Source: Spirochaetota bacterium
Lineage (GTDB): Bacteria; Spirochaetota; UBA4802; JAFGDQ01
Length of the DNA: 64,000 nt
Direction of reading: 5' to 3'
Assembly: GCA_016934735.1 (NCBI GenBank)
Contig: JAFGSG010000071.1
Location: forward strand, 27,369-91,368
Positions 47,922 to 58,012 of the stretch are shown piece by piece. The translations under genes and the position numbers were made by a program. The notes under the pieces were generated by a model, which worked only from the letters and a program-made list of their open reading frames with translations, had not been told where the DNA came from and did no database searches. Numbering within the stretch: position 1 is the first letter of the stretch; each line of letters begins with the position of its first letter.

Positions 47922-48152
47922 TTTATGTGTAGCAGAGGCTGACTGCAATTCAATTTAATTAGACCTGCCGGAAACCGAGTATCCGTTTTAATGAAAGATT
48001 AAACTTATGTAAATCTCTCTCAATCTTATCATTTGAAACGGCCTTTATACAAAGATTCAGGCAGTAAGATGGAACAATATTGATACTTTTTATGATGTCA
48101 ATATATTTTTATTCCAAGGTGTAATACAAAACGGGCTGCAAACTGAGAAAAG

Positions 48153-48620
48153 CTATCTCAGGATTTTTGCCAGTATTATTCCAAGGATAAGCCAGAATGG
48201 TATGGAAATTATTAATGCCCAGTTCATTCCCCTGAGCACAGATTTTGATTTAAGCAGGTCTTTTCTTTCAAGGCATCTTTCAATCTTCATTTTTAGCTCT
48301 TCCGCATTTATAGGCTTTGGCAGGTAATCAAAAGCGCCACCCCTGATTGACTGAACGGCAGAATCGAAAGATGGATATCCTGTGAGAATGAGGATTATTG
48401 TATTTGGACGGCTTGCGAGTATTTTATTAATCAATTCAAGACCGTCCATCTCGGGCATCACCATGTCGGTAATCACCAGATCAATGGGCATTTCGCTGAA
48501 TTTTTCAAGAGCTTCCTTCCCCGATGTTGCTTTGACCGGGTTATAGCCCCATTTCTGCAGCAATTCGGAGAGAATGTTTACTATATGTTTTTCATCATCT
48601 ACAACTAAAATATTATCCAT
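48153..48620 (-). CDS. Response regulator receiver protein with C-terminal transmembrane helix
   Basis: MDNILVVDDEKHIVNILSELL...DLVITDMVMPEMDGLELI...ILTGYPSFDSAVQSIRGGAFDYLPKPI, then MNWALIISIPFWLILGIILAKILR. Confidence 0.83.
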   Translation of the reverse strand: MDNILVVDDEKHIVNILSELLQKWGYNPVKATSGKEALEKFSEMPIDLVITDMVMPEMDGLELINKILASRPNTIILILTGYPSFDSAVQSIRGGAFDYLPKPINAEELKMKIERCLERKDLLKSKSVLRGMNWALIISIPFWLILGIILAKILR

Positions 48621-48992
48621 AATATTCTCTTTATATATAAGATTTAAAAACAATAGCAGGGCTGAATCAGCCTTCCGGTATCAATCATTTCTGAGTTATA
48701 AGAAGTATTTTAAATGATTTTCCGGAAAGATACTGATACATACATATACATTTCATAGAAAAATACTATATTTTAACTGTTTTGTCAAGTATTATCGATA
48801 TATTATCCGTGTCATTATCCCGGCATGGATGAATTATGGATCATCAGAGCGGACTTGCCTGAGTTATTAAATATTGAGGATATCTTAAAAAGTTATAATT
48901 TTTTTGTGACGATTCAGCCAAAATTCGAACTATATATTGAAGGGTATGTTAAGAGTAGAACTTTTTAATATTAAGCAGTTTTGGAGGGTAAT

Positions 48993-49199
48993 ATGAAAGT
49001 CATAATAATTAAGTTAATCAGATTGCTGGCACTTGCATTTATACCTGCGCTCATTATATACGCATGCGGCCCTGGGGATAGGAATAATGAAGCTGATATA
49101 AACAATAACGTAAACTCAATTGGAGTTTTCGGAGATTGGTTAGGCGTATATGATTACACATTGTCGGAATTACAATATGAAGATAGATTTTTCGGATAG
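48993..49199 (+). CDS. Small putative lipoprotein (68 aa)
   Basis: GGAGGGT RBS then MKVIIIKLIRLLALAFIPALIIYACGPGDRNNEADINNN...; lipobox-like IIYAC. Confidence 0.6.
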   Translation: MKVIIIKLIRLLALAFIPALIIYACGPGDRNNEADINNNVNSIGVFGDWLGVYDYTLSELQYEDRFFG

Positions 49200-49323
49200 T
49201 GCAATATTTATATTCCTCGTATTATAAAATTTTAAATAATGGTATTATTCGCATTCAGCAGGATAACAAAGGAGTTGCAGCTCCTTATCCTGTAACAGTC
49301 AAATAAAGCATACCCCCCTCCTA

Positions 49324-49361
49324 AAAACAAGACCGGCGGCATAGTCCGCCGGTCTTGTTTT
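49324..49361. terminator. Strong hairpin, candidate bidirectional terminator
   Basis: Perfect 16-bp arms aaaacaagaccggcgg - catagt - ccgccggtcttgtttt. Confidence 0.7.
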
Positions 49362-49524
49362 AAAAAACTTGTTGTCATTTTTTCTGCCGTCTTTTGATAA
49401 TACTTTCAGAAGTCATCTTATGCAAATACTTATTTTTAAGATAACTTGTAGATTATAATATTTTCTGTTTATATAAGTATTTAAAATACAACTTAATAAA
49501 TATTAAATTTTCAGGAGAAGCTGA

Positions 49525-51279
49525 ATGTTCCCTTATAATGCAGACAACCGCAATCTTGTAGAAACAGCGCTTGGAAACAAGCCTGCTGATCTTGTAATAC
49601 GCAACGGCAGTCTTATTGACGTATATACAGGCCGCGTGCTCGAAAAGCGTTCTGTTGCTGTGTCAGGGAGGTGGATCTCGTACGCGGGCCCGGACGCGGA
49701 TTACGCGATAGGAAAAGGCACGCGCGTTATCGAAGCAGAGGGACACGTAATTTCACCGGGTTTTGTCGACGGGCACACTCATGTTACAAGCTTTTTTGAT
49801 ATTGCCGATCTTCTAATGTATTCGATTCCGGGAGGTACTACAACATTCATTACAGAAGTCGACAGCTACGGCTTCGGACTTGGAGCACAGGGATTCAGAA
49901 TCTTTCTGGATCAGGTAAAGGACAGACCTGTTAAATTTTTCTGTACTGTCCCTGCGCTTGTTTCCGCCAGCCCGGCTTCTGCTCATCATGCTATAAAGCC
50001 GGAAGAGATAAGAGAATTGCTTAAAATGGAGGAAGTGCTTGGAATGGGCGAATCCTACTGGCAGAATGCAATACTTACAGAGGATAACCGTGTGCTCGAG
50101 CTGATGCAGGAAACCATAAAAGCAGGGAAGTCAGTACAGGGGCACGCTGCAGGTGCAGCTGACAGAAGGCTTGGTGCTTACGCGTGTGCCGGAGCCGTGT
50201 CGTGCCACGAGGCTGTATCTCCGGAAGATATTCTGAACAGGCTTGAGATGGGCTACTGGACTTTTCTGCGCCAGGGCTACATAAGGGAGGATGTTGAGGC
50301 ATTAAAGCCGCTTATCGGCAGTATCAGTCTACGGAAATGCATTCTATGCACTGATGGGATTGACGCTGAATTCCTTCTGCAGCGCGGTTATTTTAACGAT
50401 GTAATTCAGAATGCGATAAACATGGGCATCCCTCCTGTAGAAGCAATACAAATGTCATCCCTGAACTGCGCAGAGCTTTATCATATGGACCATCTTATAG
50501 GCGGCATTGCCCCGGGCAGATATGCGGACATCTGCATTCTGCCTTCACTGGACGTAATTAAACCCGATGTTGTAATTTCGAACGGCCGCATTATATACGA
50601 AAACGGCGCTGTCAGTGCCGGGCTTGAGCGCATACCATACAAAAAACAAATATATATGACTGTAAATGTCCCTCCTGTAAAACCTGAGGATTTTATTGTT
50701 GCAGCTGACAAATGCTCAAAACCGGGTATGGTCAGGACTATTGATATCCAGTCTAACGGGCTTGTTGCCAAGGAAGGATCTGCAAAGGCTCCTGTTGCAG
50801 ACGGAAAAGCTGCAGCTGATCCGGAGAATGATCTGCTTAAGGCTGTGTTCATTGACAGGGCTACCGGAAAAGCAGAGATGTTCACCGGATTCGTCCGTGG
50901 AATGGGGATGAGAGCGGGAGCTGCCGCAACAACACAGGCATGGGATGCATCTGCTATTGTAGCTGTCGGGGCAAACGATGAGGATCTCGCTCTTGCTGTA
51001 AACAAAGTAATCGCTCATCAGGGCGGGACGGTAATCGCTGTCGGAGGCAAAGTGGCAGTCGATCTCCCGTTCCCGATCGCAGGCTATGTTTCGGATGCTC
51101 CGGTCGAAGAGGTCACTGCAGGTATGATATCTTTTCAGAAGAAGTTTGAAGAGCTGGGGTCAAAATTGCGGTCTGCTCATCTTACGCTTGTAGTCCTTAC
51201 ATCTGCTGCAATACCTTTTATACGTATCACTGAGAAAGGCTATTTCCGCTTCCGCGAGAATGATTATGTCGGGATCTAG
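49525..51279 (+). CDS. ade: Adenine deaminase
   Basis: ADLVIRNGSLIDVYTGRVLEKRSVAVSGRWISYAGPDA...HVISPGFVDGHTHVTSFF...GQGHAAG-type QGHAAGAADRRLGAY...FDGI-like CTDGIDAEFLL...HQGGTVIAVGGKV. Confidence 0.92.
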   Translation: MFPYNADNRNLVETALGNKPADLVIRNGSLIDVYTGRVLEKRSVAVSGRWISYAGPDADYAIGKGTRVIEAEGHVISPGFVDGHTHVTSFFDIADLLMYSIPGGTTTFITEVDSYGFGLGAQGFRIFLDQVKDRPVKFFCTVPALVSASPASAHHAIKPEEIRELLKMEEVLGMGESYWQNAILTEDNRVLELMQETIKAGKSVQGHAAGAADRRLGAYACAGAVSCHEAVSPEDILNRLEMGYWTFLRQGYIREDVEALKPLIGSISLRKCILCTDGIDAEFLLQRGYFNDVIQNAINMGIPPVEAIQMSSLNCAELYHMDHLIGGIAPGRYADICILPSLDVIKPDVVISNGRIIYENGAVSAGLERIPYKKQIYMTVNVPPVKPEDFIVAADKCSKPGMVRTIDIQSNGLVAKEGSAKAPVADGKAAADPENDLLKAVFIDRATGKAEMFTGFVRGMGMRAGAAATTQAWDASAIVAVGANDEDLALAVNKVIAHQGGTVIAVGGKVAVDLPFPIAGYVSDAPVEEVTAGMISFQKKFEELGSKLRSAHLTLVVLTSAAIPFIRITEKGYFRFRENDYVGI

Positions 51280-52199
51280 ATATTAAAAATATCCGTTTTA
51301 TCCGCGTCTTTCTGGGAACGGGTTATTAAGAGCTGGGTCATTTGTTCCATCAGCAGATAAGGCATATGAACCACAAAGGATTCGATCCACTGTGCTTTTT
51401 CCCTTGCGACATCTTTTGGGTCTTCTCCGTAAACCCTTTCAAGCATTTCCAGGTGATATGCTTCGGTTGCTTTTAATGCCTGCTTACAAAAGTCGCGCGC
51501 TTCTCTGTTAATAATTCCGTTATGGCTGAGAGCACAGCGTTTTGCCGGAATTGATGCAAGCTTGCGCAAACTGTTGCAATATTGTTCTAGAGATAAGAAA
51601 TAGTTAGGCCAGAAAACGTTCATGTCAGGATAATATAACCCGCAGGCATCGCCTGTTGCAAGAGTACCATCCTTTGCTTCGTACAAAGCCATCTGGCACG
51701 GCGAATGTCCTGGTGTAGAATGCACGGTCCAGTTTACGCCATCGCCCAGATCAATATTGCTTCCTTCTTCAATTATTTTATCCACTTTAAAAGTATAATG
51801 ACTGAGCCTGGGGGGCAGTTCAGCAATTTCTTTTAAAACTTTCATCCGTTTTGCAATAAAATCATCCATTTTGATAAAATCTTCAATTACTCTTTCATTA
51901 GTTAAGGTCTTGGATGCAATTGCGCCTGCGACCAGTTTAAGATGCTTCCATTTCTTTTTTAAATGCGGAACAGCGCCAATATGGTCGTTGTGCTCATGTG
52001 TAAGAGTAATATATTTTATTCTCTCAGGTTCAATCTGTAATTCATTCAACTGCTCCAGTATTATTGCTACTGTTGCACCTGTGCCTCCTTCAATAAGCAT
52101 TGCATCTTTTCCCAGCGATAAATACATAGGGAAAAACGGGGTTCCAAGCTGGTAAAAATGTTCAGTGATTTTTATTGGTTTGAACTTTCTTATTGGCAT
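51276..52199 (-). CDS. MBL-fold metallo-hydrolase
   Basis: YITLTHEHNDHIGAVPHLKKKW...VHSTPGHSPCQMALYEAKDGTLATGDACG; HxHxDH motif. Confidence 0.9.
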   Translation of the reverse strand: MPIRKFKPIKITEHFYQLGTPFFPMYLSLGKDAMLIEGGTGATVAIILEQLNELQIEPERIKYITLTHEHNDHIGAVPHLKKKWKHLKLVAGAIASKTLTNERVIEDFIKMDDFIAKRMKVLKEIAELPPRLSHYTFKVDKIIEEGSNIDLGDGVNWTVHSTPGHSPCQMALYEAKDGTLATGDACGLYYPDMNVFWPNYFLSLEQYCNSLRKLASIPAKRCALSHNGIINREARDFCKQALKATEAYHLEMLERVYGEDPKDVAREKAQWIESFVVHMPYLLMEQMTQLLITRSQKDADKTDIFNI

Positions 52200-52434
52200 A
52201 ATTTTACTTCCTTTTTGCTGTTTTAAAAAAAGGTTTATGAAAAACGCAAGTATTTATTTAAATTTTTTCTTTGCAAGCTTTTTTCCGTAAGAAAGGTTTA
52301 ATTCTTGATTTTTTCGGATTTCTATTCGAATTTTTATCTAACCAATAATGTTTATTATCATACTACAGCGCAGGCAGGATTAAATTTACAATTGATCATA
52401 AATATTTTTTTAAAGAATAAATTAAGGCAGAATT

Positions 52435-54372
52435 ATGAAAAGACACATTATAAGTGAATTATTTTGTATTATATTTATTAGTCTTGTGTTTGAAGCATAT
52501 TCTTCTGCTGAAGAAAGTATAGCAGATGCCGTAAAAAGATTTGCTGAGGGCAGAAAACCAACGCGGGTTGCTGTTCTTGATTTTGCTGGATCTGGAGATA
52601 AAAACCGCTACGGCGCGTTCATAGCTGACTCGATCATAAGCGAACTCGGCAAATACAAGCTTACTTTGCTGGAGCGAAAAAGGCTTGAGCTGCTTTTGAA
52701 GGAAAGCGAGCTTGCGCAGACAGGAGCCGTGGATTCCGAAGGTGCAAGGAAGCTCGGCACGCTTCTGCCTGTGGATGTGGTTGCGTCCGGATCGTACACG
52801 GAGTTCGGGGGCAGACTCGTTATTAACGGCAGGTTTATTCATGTGGGCACGGGGGAGATCATTTACGCATTCACTGCGTCAATGCCTGTGGAGCAGTCGA
52901 AGCCAGTTGCTTTTCCAGTTCCCGGCGCAAAGCCCGACTGTGAAAAAGAAAAAGCTCTGATAAAGAAAGCAATGAGCGATCTCAGCAGCGAAAGCTCTAT
53001 CAGTAAAGCTGTAGAAACCTCGGTCAGCATTCCGTTTGAAGGAGAGTGCGGGAAAGTGCATTATGATGTTTTGTATTATTTCACAAACTATAAGATATAT
53101 CCTTCCAAATATAAATCATTTTTAATAAACACGTTAAGTTCTATCGATAATCCTTCGGATGACAACAGGGCAGGCGAAATAATCAGATACTTTGCTTCAG
53201 ACGGTGTCGTTGACAATGACGAATGGGCTGCTTCTCTTGCGATCCTGAAAAGAACGCGGGTTATGTGGCATTCTGTTACTCTCGGGAATATGCTCAAGGG
53301 AAGCAAAACTGATACGGTGCTTTTAAAAGCAAGGATTGATGAGGTCATGGTTCTCGCGTTGGACAAGAAAATAGGCAAGCCTGTGCCTGCAGCACCTGAG
53401 GATGTTCTTTTTGCTGCGATCTCCGGCTTAAGATCATACTATCAAATTGAAAATATGGAACCGTCTGCTTACGCTTTCAGAAAATACAGCCATATAATAC
53501 CTGACAATGACAAGTATAATAAAAAAGCTGCAGATATATTGAGCACAATGTATTTCAATGCGAACAAAAGGGCTGACCAGAAAGAAATACTTTCAATAAT
53601 AATTTCTTTCTTTAAGAGCAGAGAGTCGGAGGTCATGTGCGAGGAATGCGCTGACCTTTTTAAAAGCGTTGTGGCAAAGACAGATGGCCGCAATGAGACC
53701 GATAAGAATAAGTTTAATAGCTATGCTGAAGATATCGATGTTCTAAACCGATCGCTGGGGGATGTTTACTGCAGGTCAGTCGGTGCAGCCAGGAAGAAAG
53801 GATATAGATACATTGTTGAAGAACGTGAGCTTCATATCCTGAGAAATAAAATGAAGTGCTCACTGACGCCTGCCATAAGAGACCTTGAAGCTGATATGCG
53901 CTCCGGCGACTGGGATAAAAAACTTGTTGCAGTTGAAAAGCTGTCAAAAATAGGTATGGCCGCAAAAGAAGCAGAAGGCACTTTAATCAAATATCTGGGA
54001 CAGCAGGGATTCGGGTTTCAGGGAGGAAAGCTTCGCAGTCTATGCGCAAAGACCCTCGGTAACATAAAGACAAATAATCAGAAGGGGATAGAGATGCTCA
54101 TTGAATCATTCCCGGATTACGACAACGGGGTCTCGCACGAAGCAGAAGAAGCGATAAAGAAAATAGGTTTGCCCGCAATGCCTTATCTGATAAAGGGACT
54201 GAGACACGGCAGCCACGCGGTGCGCTTCCGATGCGCAAAGGCGCTCGGGAACATGGGCAGACATGCGAAATCCGCGCTTCCGGAACTGAACTGGCTTTCA
54301 GAGAAAGACAGCGATCCGTACGTCCGCAAAGAGGCAAAGGGAGCAGCACAGATGATAAGCAACGATTATTAG
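52435..54372 (+). CDS. CsgG/FlgO-like domain protein with C-terminal HEAT repeats
   Basis: RVAVLDFAGSGDKNRYGAFIADSIISELGKYKLTLLERKRLELLLKE...DVVASGSYTEFGGRLVINGRFIHVGTGEI; C-terminal HEAT-like PAMPYLIKGLRHGSHAVRFRCAKALGNMGRHAKSALPELNWL. Confidence 0.8.
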   Translation: MKRHIISELFCIIFISLVFEAYSSAEESIADAVKRFAEGRKPTRVAVLDFAGSGDKNRYGAFIADSIISELGKYKLTLLERKRLELLLKESELAQTGAVDSEGARKLGTLLPVDVVASGSYTEFGGRLVINGRFIHVGTGEIIYAFTASMPVEQSKPVAFPVPGAKPDCEKEKALIKKAMSDLSSESSISKAVETSVSIPFEGECGKVHYDVLYYFTNYKIYPSKYKSFLINTLSSIDNPSDDNRAGEIIRYFASDGVVDNDEWAASLAILKRTRVMWHSVTLGNMLKGSKTDTVLLKARIDEVMVLALDKKIGKPVPAAPEDVLFAAISGLRSYYQIENMEPSAYAFRKYSHIIPDNDKYNKKAADILSTMYFNANKRADQKEILSIIISFFKSRESEVMCEECADLFKSVVAKTDGRNETDKNKFNSYAEDIDVLNRSLGDVYCRSVGAARKKGYRYIVEERELHILRNKMKCSLTPAIRDLEADMRSGDWDKKLVAVEKLSKIGMAAKEAEGTLIKYLGQQGFGFQGGKLRSLCAKTLGNIKTNNQKGIEMLIESFPDYDNGVSHEAEEAIKKIGLPAMPYLIKGLRHGSHAVRFRCAKALGNMGRHAKSALPELNWLSEKDSDPYVRKEAKGAAQMISNDY

Positions 54373-54381
54373 AGGTGAATC

Positions 54382-54660
54382 ATGGAAGGTATATCAGCAT
54401 CGGAAAAAAAGAATCTTAAAGCAAAGGCTCATCATTTAAAGCCTGTTGTGCAGATAGGACACAAAGGGATGACAAAAGCTTTGATAAAAGCAATTGATGA
54501 CGCATTAATTGCTCATGAGCTTATTAAAATACAATTTCTTGATTTCAAGGAAGAGAAGAGAGAACTTGCACAGGAAATCTCTAAAGAGACCGGGTCTGTG
54601 ATTGTAGGAATGATAGGGAATGTGCTTATTCTTTACAGGAAAAATCCGGAAGATGAGTAA
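54382..54660 (+). CDS. YhbY/CRM-domain RNA-binding protein
   Basis: LKAKAHHLKPVVQIGHKGMTKALIKAIDDALIAHELIKIQF...VGMIGNVLILYRKNPE. Confidence 0.92.
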   Translation: MEGISASEKKNLKAKAHHLKPVVQIGHKGMTKALIKAIDDALIAHELIKIQFLDFKEEKRELAQEISKETGSVIVGMIGNVLILYRKNPEDE

Positions 54661-54722
54661 TTTCAGGTTATTTTAAAAATAAGTTTTGCTTTTAAATGTA
54701 TTTCAATTTATGTATGTACAAC

Positions 54723-55613
54723 TTAATTGTGAGATGGCTTATGACTTTTTTTCTTTTTAGGTATGCCGGACTCGCATGGCACTTTAGTCTGGCATAACCC
54801 GCATGTATTTACTTCAAGATCGTAGCGAGTCATTGCGTATTCAACACATAGCTCGTCAACGTGCGCCTTGCATTTTTCTTTATCATGCCCATTCTCCGTA
54901 ATGGCTCCGACCGGGCATCTTGTCATGCAGACACCGCAACTGCCTTCGGTCAGAAAAAGACAATATTCATTGTGGTTTTTATATGGCCTTTTAGTAGGAG
55001 GGATTTTTATCTGTGCTATAATTGAACCGCATCTCATGGCCTTGCCAACGGCTGTAATAAGCCCGTCGCACAGCCCGAATGTTCCAAGCCCTGCAGCATA
55101 AGCTGTGTGCCTTTCAGACCAGGTTGAAGCATAGCTGTATTTCGGGGATGTCTGTTCAGACCAATGCGGCGGACTGCATGGCGCCATTGCCTTAATGCCT
55201 TCTCCTTCCAGTTTAGCAATCAAATACTTCTGAAGCTTTATATTGATAAGTACGCCGAATTTTTTTCCTCTTGCCCATCGCTCTGAAGGATATGTTGATT
55301 CTTTGCGGTTGTCCGTCTTCGTCTCCTTAATATGCGGAAGGACCCAGCTTATGACTGTCAGTTCATCTGCTTTTATTGCGGATTCAGGATAAAGTTTTTT
55401 AAACGCTTCTGCAGGCGTCATGTAAAAATTACCGATATCCCTTTTAAATTCTTCGAATATCGGGTCATCGCCCGAGGCAAAACCGACTATCGATTTTTCA
55501 AAGGCTTTATCATTTGAAGAGTTCTCAAGCGTGTTCTCAGGCGACTGAATAAATTTTTCGATCAGTCCTGTAATCCATTTACTTTTATCGGAAGATTTTA
55601 ATGCATTGTCCAT
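54723..55613 (-). CDS. QueG-like 4Fe-4S cluster protein (epoxyqueuosine reductase family-like)
   Basis: CSPPHWSEQTSPKYSYASTWSERHTAYAAGLGTFGLCDGLIT...CLFLTEGSCGVCMTRCPVGAITENGHDKEKC. Confidence 0.75.
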   Translation of the reverse strand: MDNALKSSDKSKWITGLIEKFIQSPENTLENSSNDKAFEKSIVGFASGDDPIFEEFKRDIGNFYMTPAEAFKKLYPESAIKADELTVISWVLPHIKETKTDNRKESTYPSERWARGKKFGVLINIKLQKYLIAKLEGEGIKAMAPCSPPHWSEQTSPKYSYASTWSERHTAYAAGLGTFGLCDGLITAVGKAMRCGSIIAQIKIPPTKRPYKNHNEYCLFLTEGSCGVCMTRCPVGAITENGHDKEKCKAHVDELCVEYAMTRYDLEVNTCGLCQTKVPCESGIPKKKKSHKPSHN

Positions 55614-55697
55614 AAAGCTGTATTTAAATATTTCATTATGTCAATTCATAAAATTATATATGATGCTGTACCAGGATGACATTTAAGATAAACAAGA

Positions 55698-55721
55698 AGG
55701 GCGAATCCGTAAATTCGCCCT
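55698..55721. terminator. Hairpin downstream of the inositol-phosphate synthase gene
   Basis: agggcgaat-ccgtaa-attcgccct; T-rich sequence on the plus-strand 3' side. Confidence 0.5.
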
Positions 55722-55728
55722 GTTATTT

Positions 55729-57042
55729 TTAATCATAAGATTCTGATCCGAGGAATGTAACCGGCGGAACGTCCATTAGCCAGCGAAGTGTGTTTTTAAG
55801 CTTCATAAGCTGGACAAACAGATCGTGTGTAGGATGCGCACCGGGTTCGTACATAGGGCTTTTCCAATAGAAAGAGAGCCATTCCTGAATGCCGTACATG
55901 GCTGACCTTTGCGCAAGGTCAATCAAAAGTGCGAGGTCAAGAACGATCGGCGCAGCAAGTATGGAATCCCTGCACAGAAAGTCGACCTTGATTTGCATTG
56001 GATATCCTAACCATCCGAAAATATCTATATTGTCCCAGCCTTCTTTGTTGTCTCCTCTGGGCGGATAATAATTGATGGTGACTTTATGATAATAATCCTT
56101 GTACAGATCAGGATATAATTCGGGCTGGAATATGCGGTCAAGTACTGAAAGCTTGCTTACTTCCTTTGTTTTAAAAGATCCCGGGTCATCCAGCACTTCT
56201 CCGTCGCGGTTTCCCAGTATGTTTGTCGAGAACCAGCCATTGACGCCAATCATTCTGGCTTTGAGGCCTGGCCCCAGAATTGTTTTCATCAATGTCTGGC
56301 CTGTCTTGAAATCCTTGCCGCTTATACAGACTCTATTTTTATCCGCAAGTTCGCGCAAAGCGGGAATATCGGTGCAGAGATTCGGCGCGCCATTTGCGTA
56401 CGGAATTCCGAGGTCAAGAGCCGCATATGCGTATATCATGCTCGGGGCGATTTTAGGATTGCTTTCTTTTAAAGCCTTCTCAAAATTTGCGAGCGTGTCG
56501 TGCACGCCCGGAACTATCTCCTGATAGATCTCAGTGCTGCCGCACCAGACCATTATCATCCTTGTTACATTTTTTTCTTTTTTAAAGTTGTTTATATCAT
56601 CCTTGACCATCTGCGCAAGGTCCATGTATGTCTTGGCTTTTTTAACCCACGGCCCGTCCAGCTTTTTAACATATTCCCTATTGAACACTGCTTTCCAGGG
56701 CTTAATAGCAGAGAGTTCTTTTTTAACCGGCTCAATATCTTCTGTTTTTAAAACAGCGGCTTTACAGGCGGATTCATAGGCGTCGTCTTCGAATATATCC
56801 CATGCTCCGAACTCCAGATCATTCAGATTTGCAAGCGGCACAAAGTCCTTTATGTTGATGTCTTTACTGCTGTCTCCCTTGCCGATTCTGATCTTGCCCA
56901 TCTGTGTCAGCGATCCTATAGGCTTGCTGAGGCCTTTTTTTATTCTTAACACACCGGCAATAAATGTTGTGCTTACAGCACCTAAGCCGGGTATAAGAAT
57001 ACCTAACTTACCTTCCGGCTTTGCAATGTCTTCTTTTTTCAA
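55729..57042 (-). CDS. ino1: Myo-inositol-1-phosphate synthase
   Basis: GKLGILIPGLGAVSTTFIAGVLRIKKGL...ICISGKDFKTGQTLMKTILGPGLKARMIGVNGWFSTNILGNRDG. Confidence 0.93.
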   Translation of the reverse strand: MKKEDIAKPEGKLGILIPGLGAVSTTFIAGVLRIKKGLSKPIGSLTQMGKIRIGKGDSSKDINIKDFVPLANLNDLEFGAWDIFEDDAYESACKAAVLKTEDIEPVKKELSAIKPWKAVFNREYVKKLDGPWVKKAKTYMDLAQMVKDDINNFKKEKNVTRMIMVWCGSTEIYQEIVPGVHDTLANFEKALKESNPKIAPSMIYAYAALDLGIPYANGAPNLCTDIPALRELADKNRVCISGKDFKTGQTLMKTILGPGLKARMIGVNGWFSTNILGNRDGEVLDDPGSFKTKEVSKLSVLDRIFQPELYPDLYKDYYHKVTINYYPPRGDNKEGWDNIDIFGWLGYPMQIKVDFLCRDSILAAPIVLDLALLIDLAQRSAMYGIQEWLSFYWKSPMYEPGAHPTHDLFVQLMKLKNTLRWLMDVPPVTFLGSESYD

Positions 57043-57243
57043 TTTTTAAATCTCTCCTTTTGCTTTAGGCATAAATAAATATAATATTTGTATGATATGT
57101 CAAGATATATTAAGATCACTGTCAAGAATAAATTATTCATTAATTTATTATAAAACCCGTATAATCTCTTGACATTATGATAATAATCAGGATAATTATA
57201 GCGTCAAATTGACGTGTTATAATTTTATTTTGAGGAGGAATTT

Positions 57244-57948
57244 ATGGCTGAATACGGTTTTAATTTTCAAAAATTAATTGAGGAATCAAAAAGTGTTTTA
57301 ACTAGTCCTAAGCAGTATTTTTCGTCAATGGCAAAGACCGGCGGATTTGTAGAGCCGATCATAAAAGCATTGATTTACGGAATTGTTGCCGGAATAATAA
57401 GTTTGATTTGGTCACTGCTGAGTCTTACTACGGCATCATCAATGGGGATGTTCGGCGCAGGGGCTGCGGGGATAATGATATTAATCTGGGCAATAGTCGG
57501 CGCTATTATCGGACTTTTTATAGGTGGAATCATTATTCTGATCATTTCTGCGATATGCGGCGGCAGCACCAATTTTGAAACTAATGTCAGAGTAGCTGCC
57601 TCTTTAATGGTATTGAGCCCGGTCAGCGCACTTCTTGCAGTATTGGGAGCTATAAGCATAAGTCTCGGGGTTATTGTCAGCCTTATTGTAATGCTTTATG
57701 GAATATATTTACTCTATGTTGCTCTTGTAAACACTCTTGGAGCAAAAGAAGGAACATCAAAGATAGTTTCCATAGTACTTGGTGTTATTATACTTATTTT
57801 TATGCTGGGCGGTTTAATGTGCGCATCTACTGCGAGTAAATTTTCAAGCGATATGATGAAAAATGTGCCTGCAGCTGACAGCAAAGAAATAAAGGAAATG
57901 CAGGAAAAATTAAAAGAGCTGCAGGAATTGCAGAAAAAAATGGAATAA
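57244..57948 (+). CDS. YIP1 family membrane protein
   Basis: ESKSVLTSPKQYFSSMAKTGGFVEPIIKALIYGIVAG...; multiple TM helices, preceded by AGGAGGAA RBS. Confidence 0.78.
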   Translation: MAEYGFNFQKLIEESKSVLTSPKQYFSSMAKTGGFVEPIIKALIYGIVAGIISLIWSLLSLTTASSMGMFGAGAAGIMILIWAIVGAIIGLFIGGIIILIISAICGGSTNFETNVRVAASLMVLSPVSALLAVLGAISISLGVIVSLIVMLYGIYLLYVALVNTLGAKEGTSKIVSIVLGVIILIFMLGGLMCASTASKFSSDMMKNVPAADSKEIKEMQEKLKELQELQKKME

Positions 57949-57965
57949 GATTCAATCCCGTAAAC

Positions 57966-58003
57966 TGTCGGGTGCAAATGGTCGTTCGTGACCGCACCCG
58001 ACA
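57966..58003. terminator. Hairpin between convergent genes
   Basis: tgtcgggtgc ... gcacccgaca 10-bp arms with an internal ggtcgttcgtgacc hairpin. Confidence 0.65.
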
Positions 58004-58012
58004 TAAAGTCAT

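Noticed and set aside
49360-49524. Possible purine riboswitch upstream of adenine deaminase
   Set aside because: No conserved purine-aptamer loop sequences or P1 pairing could be found in the leader.
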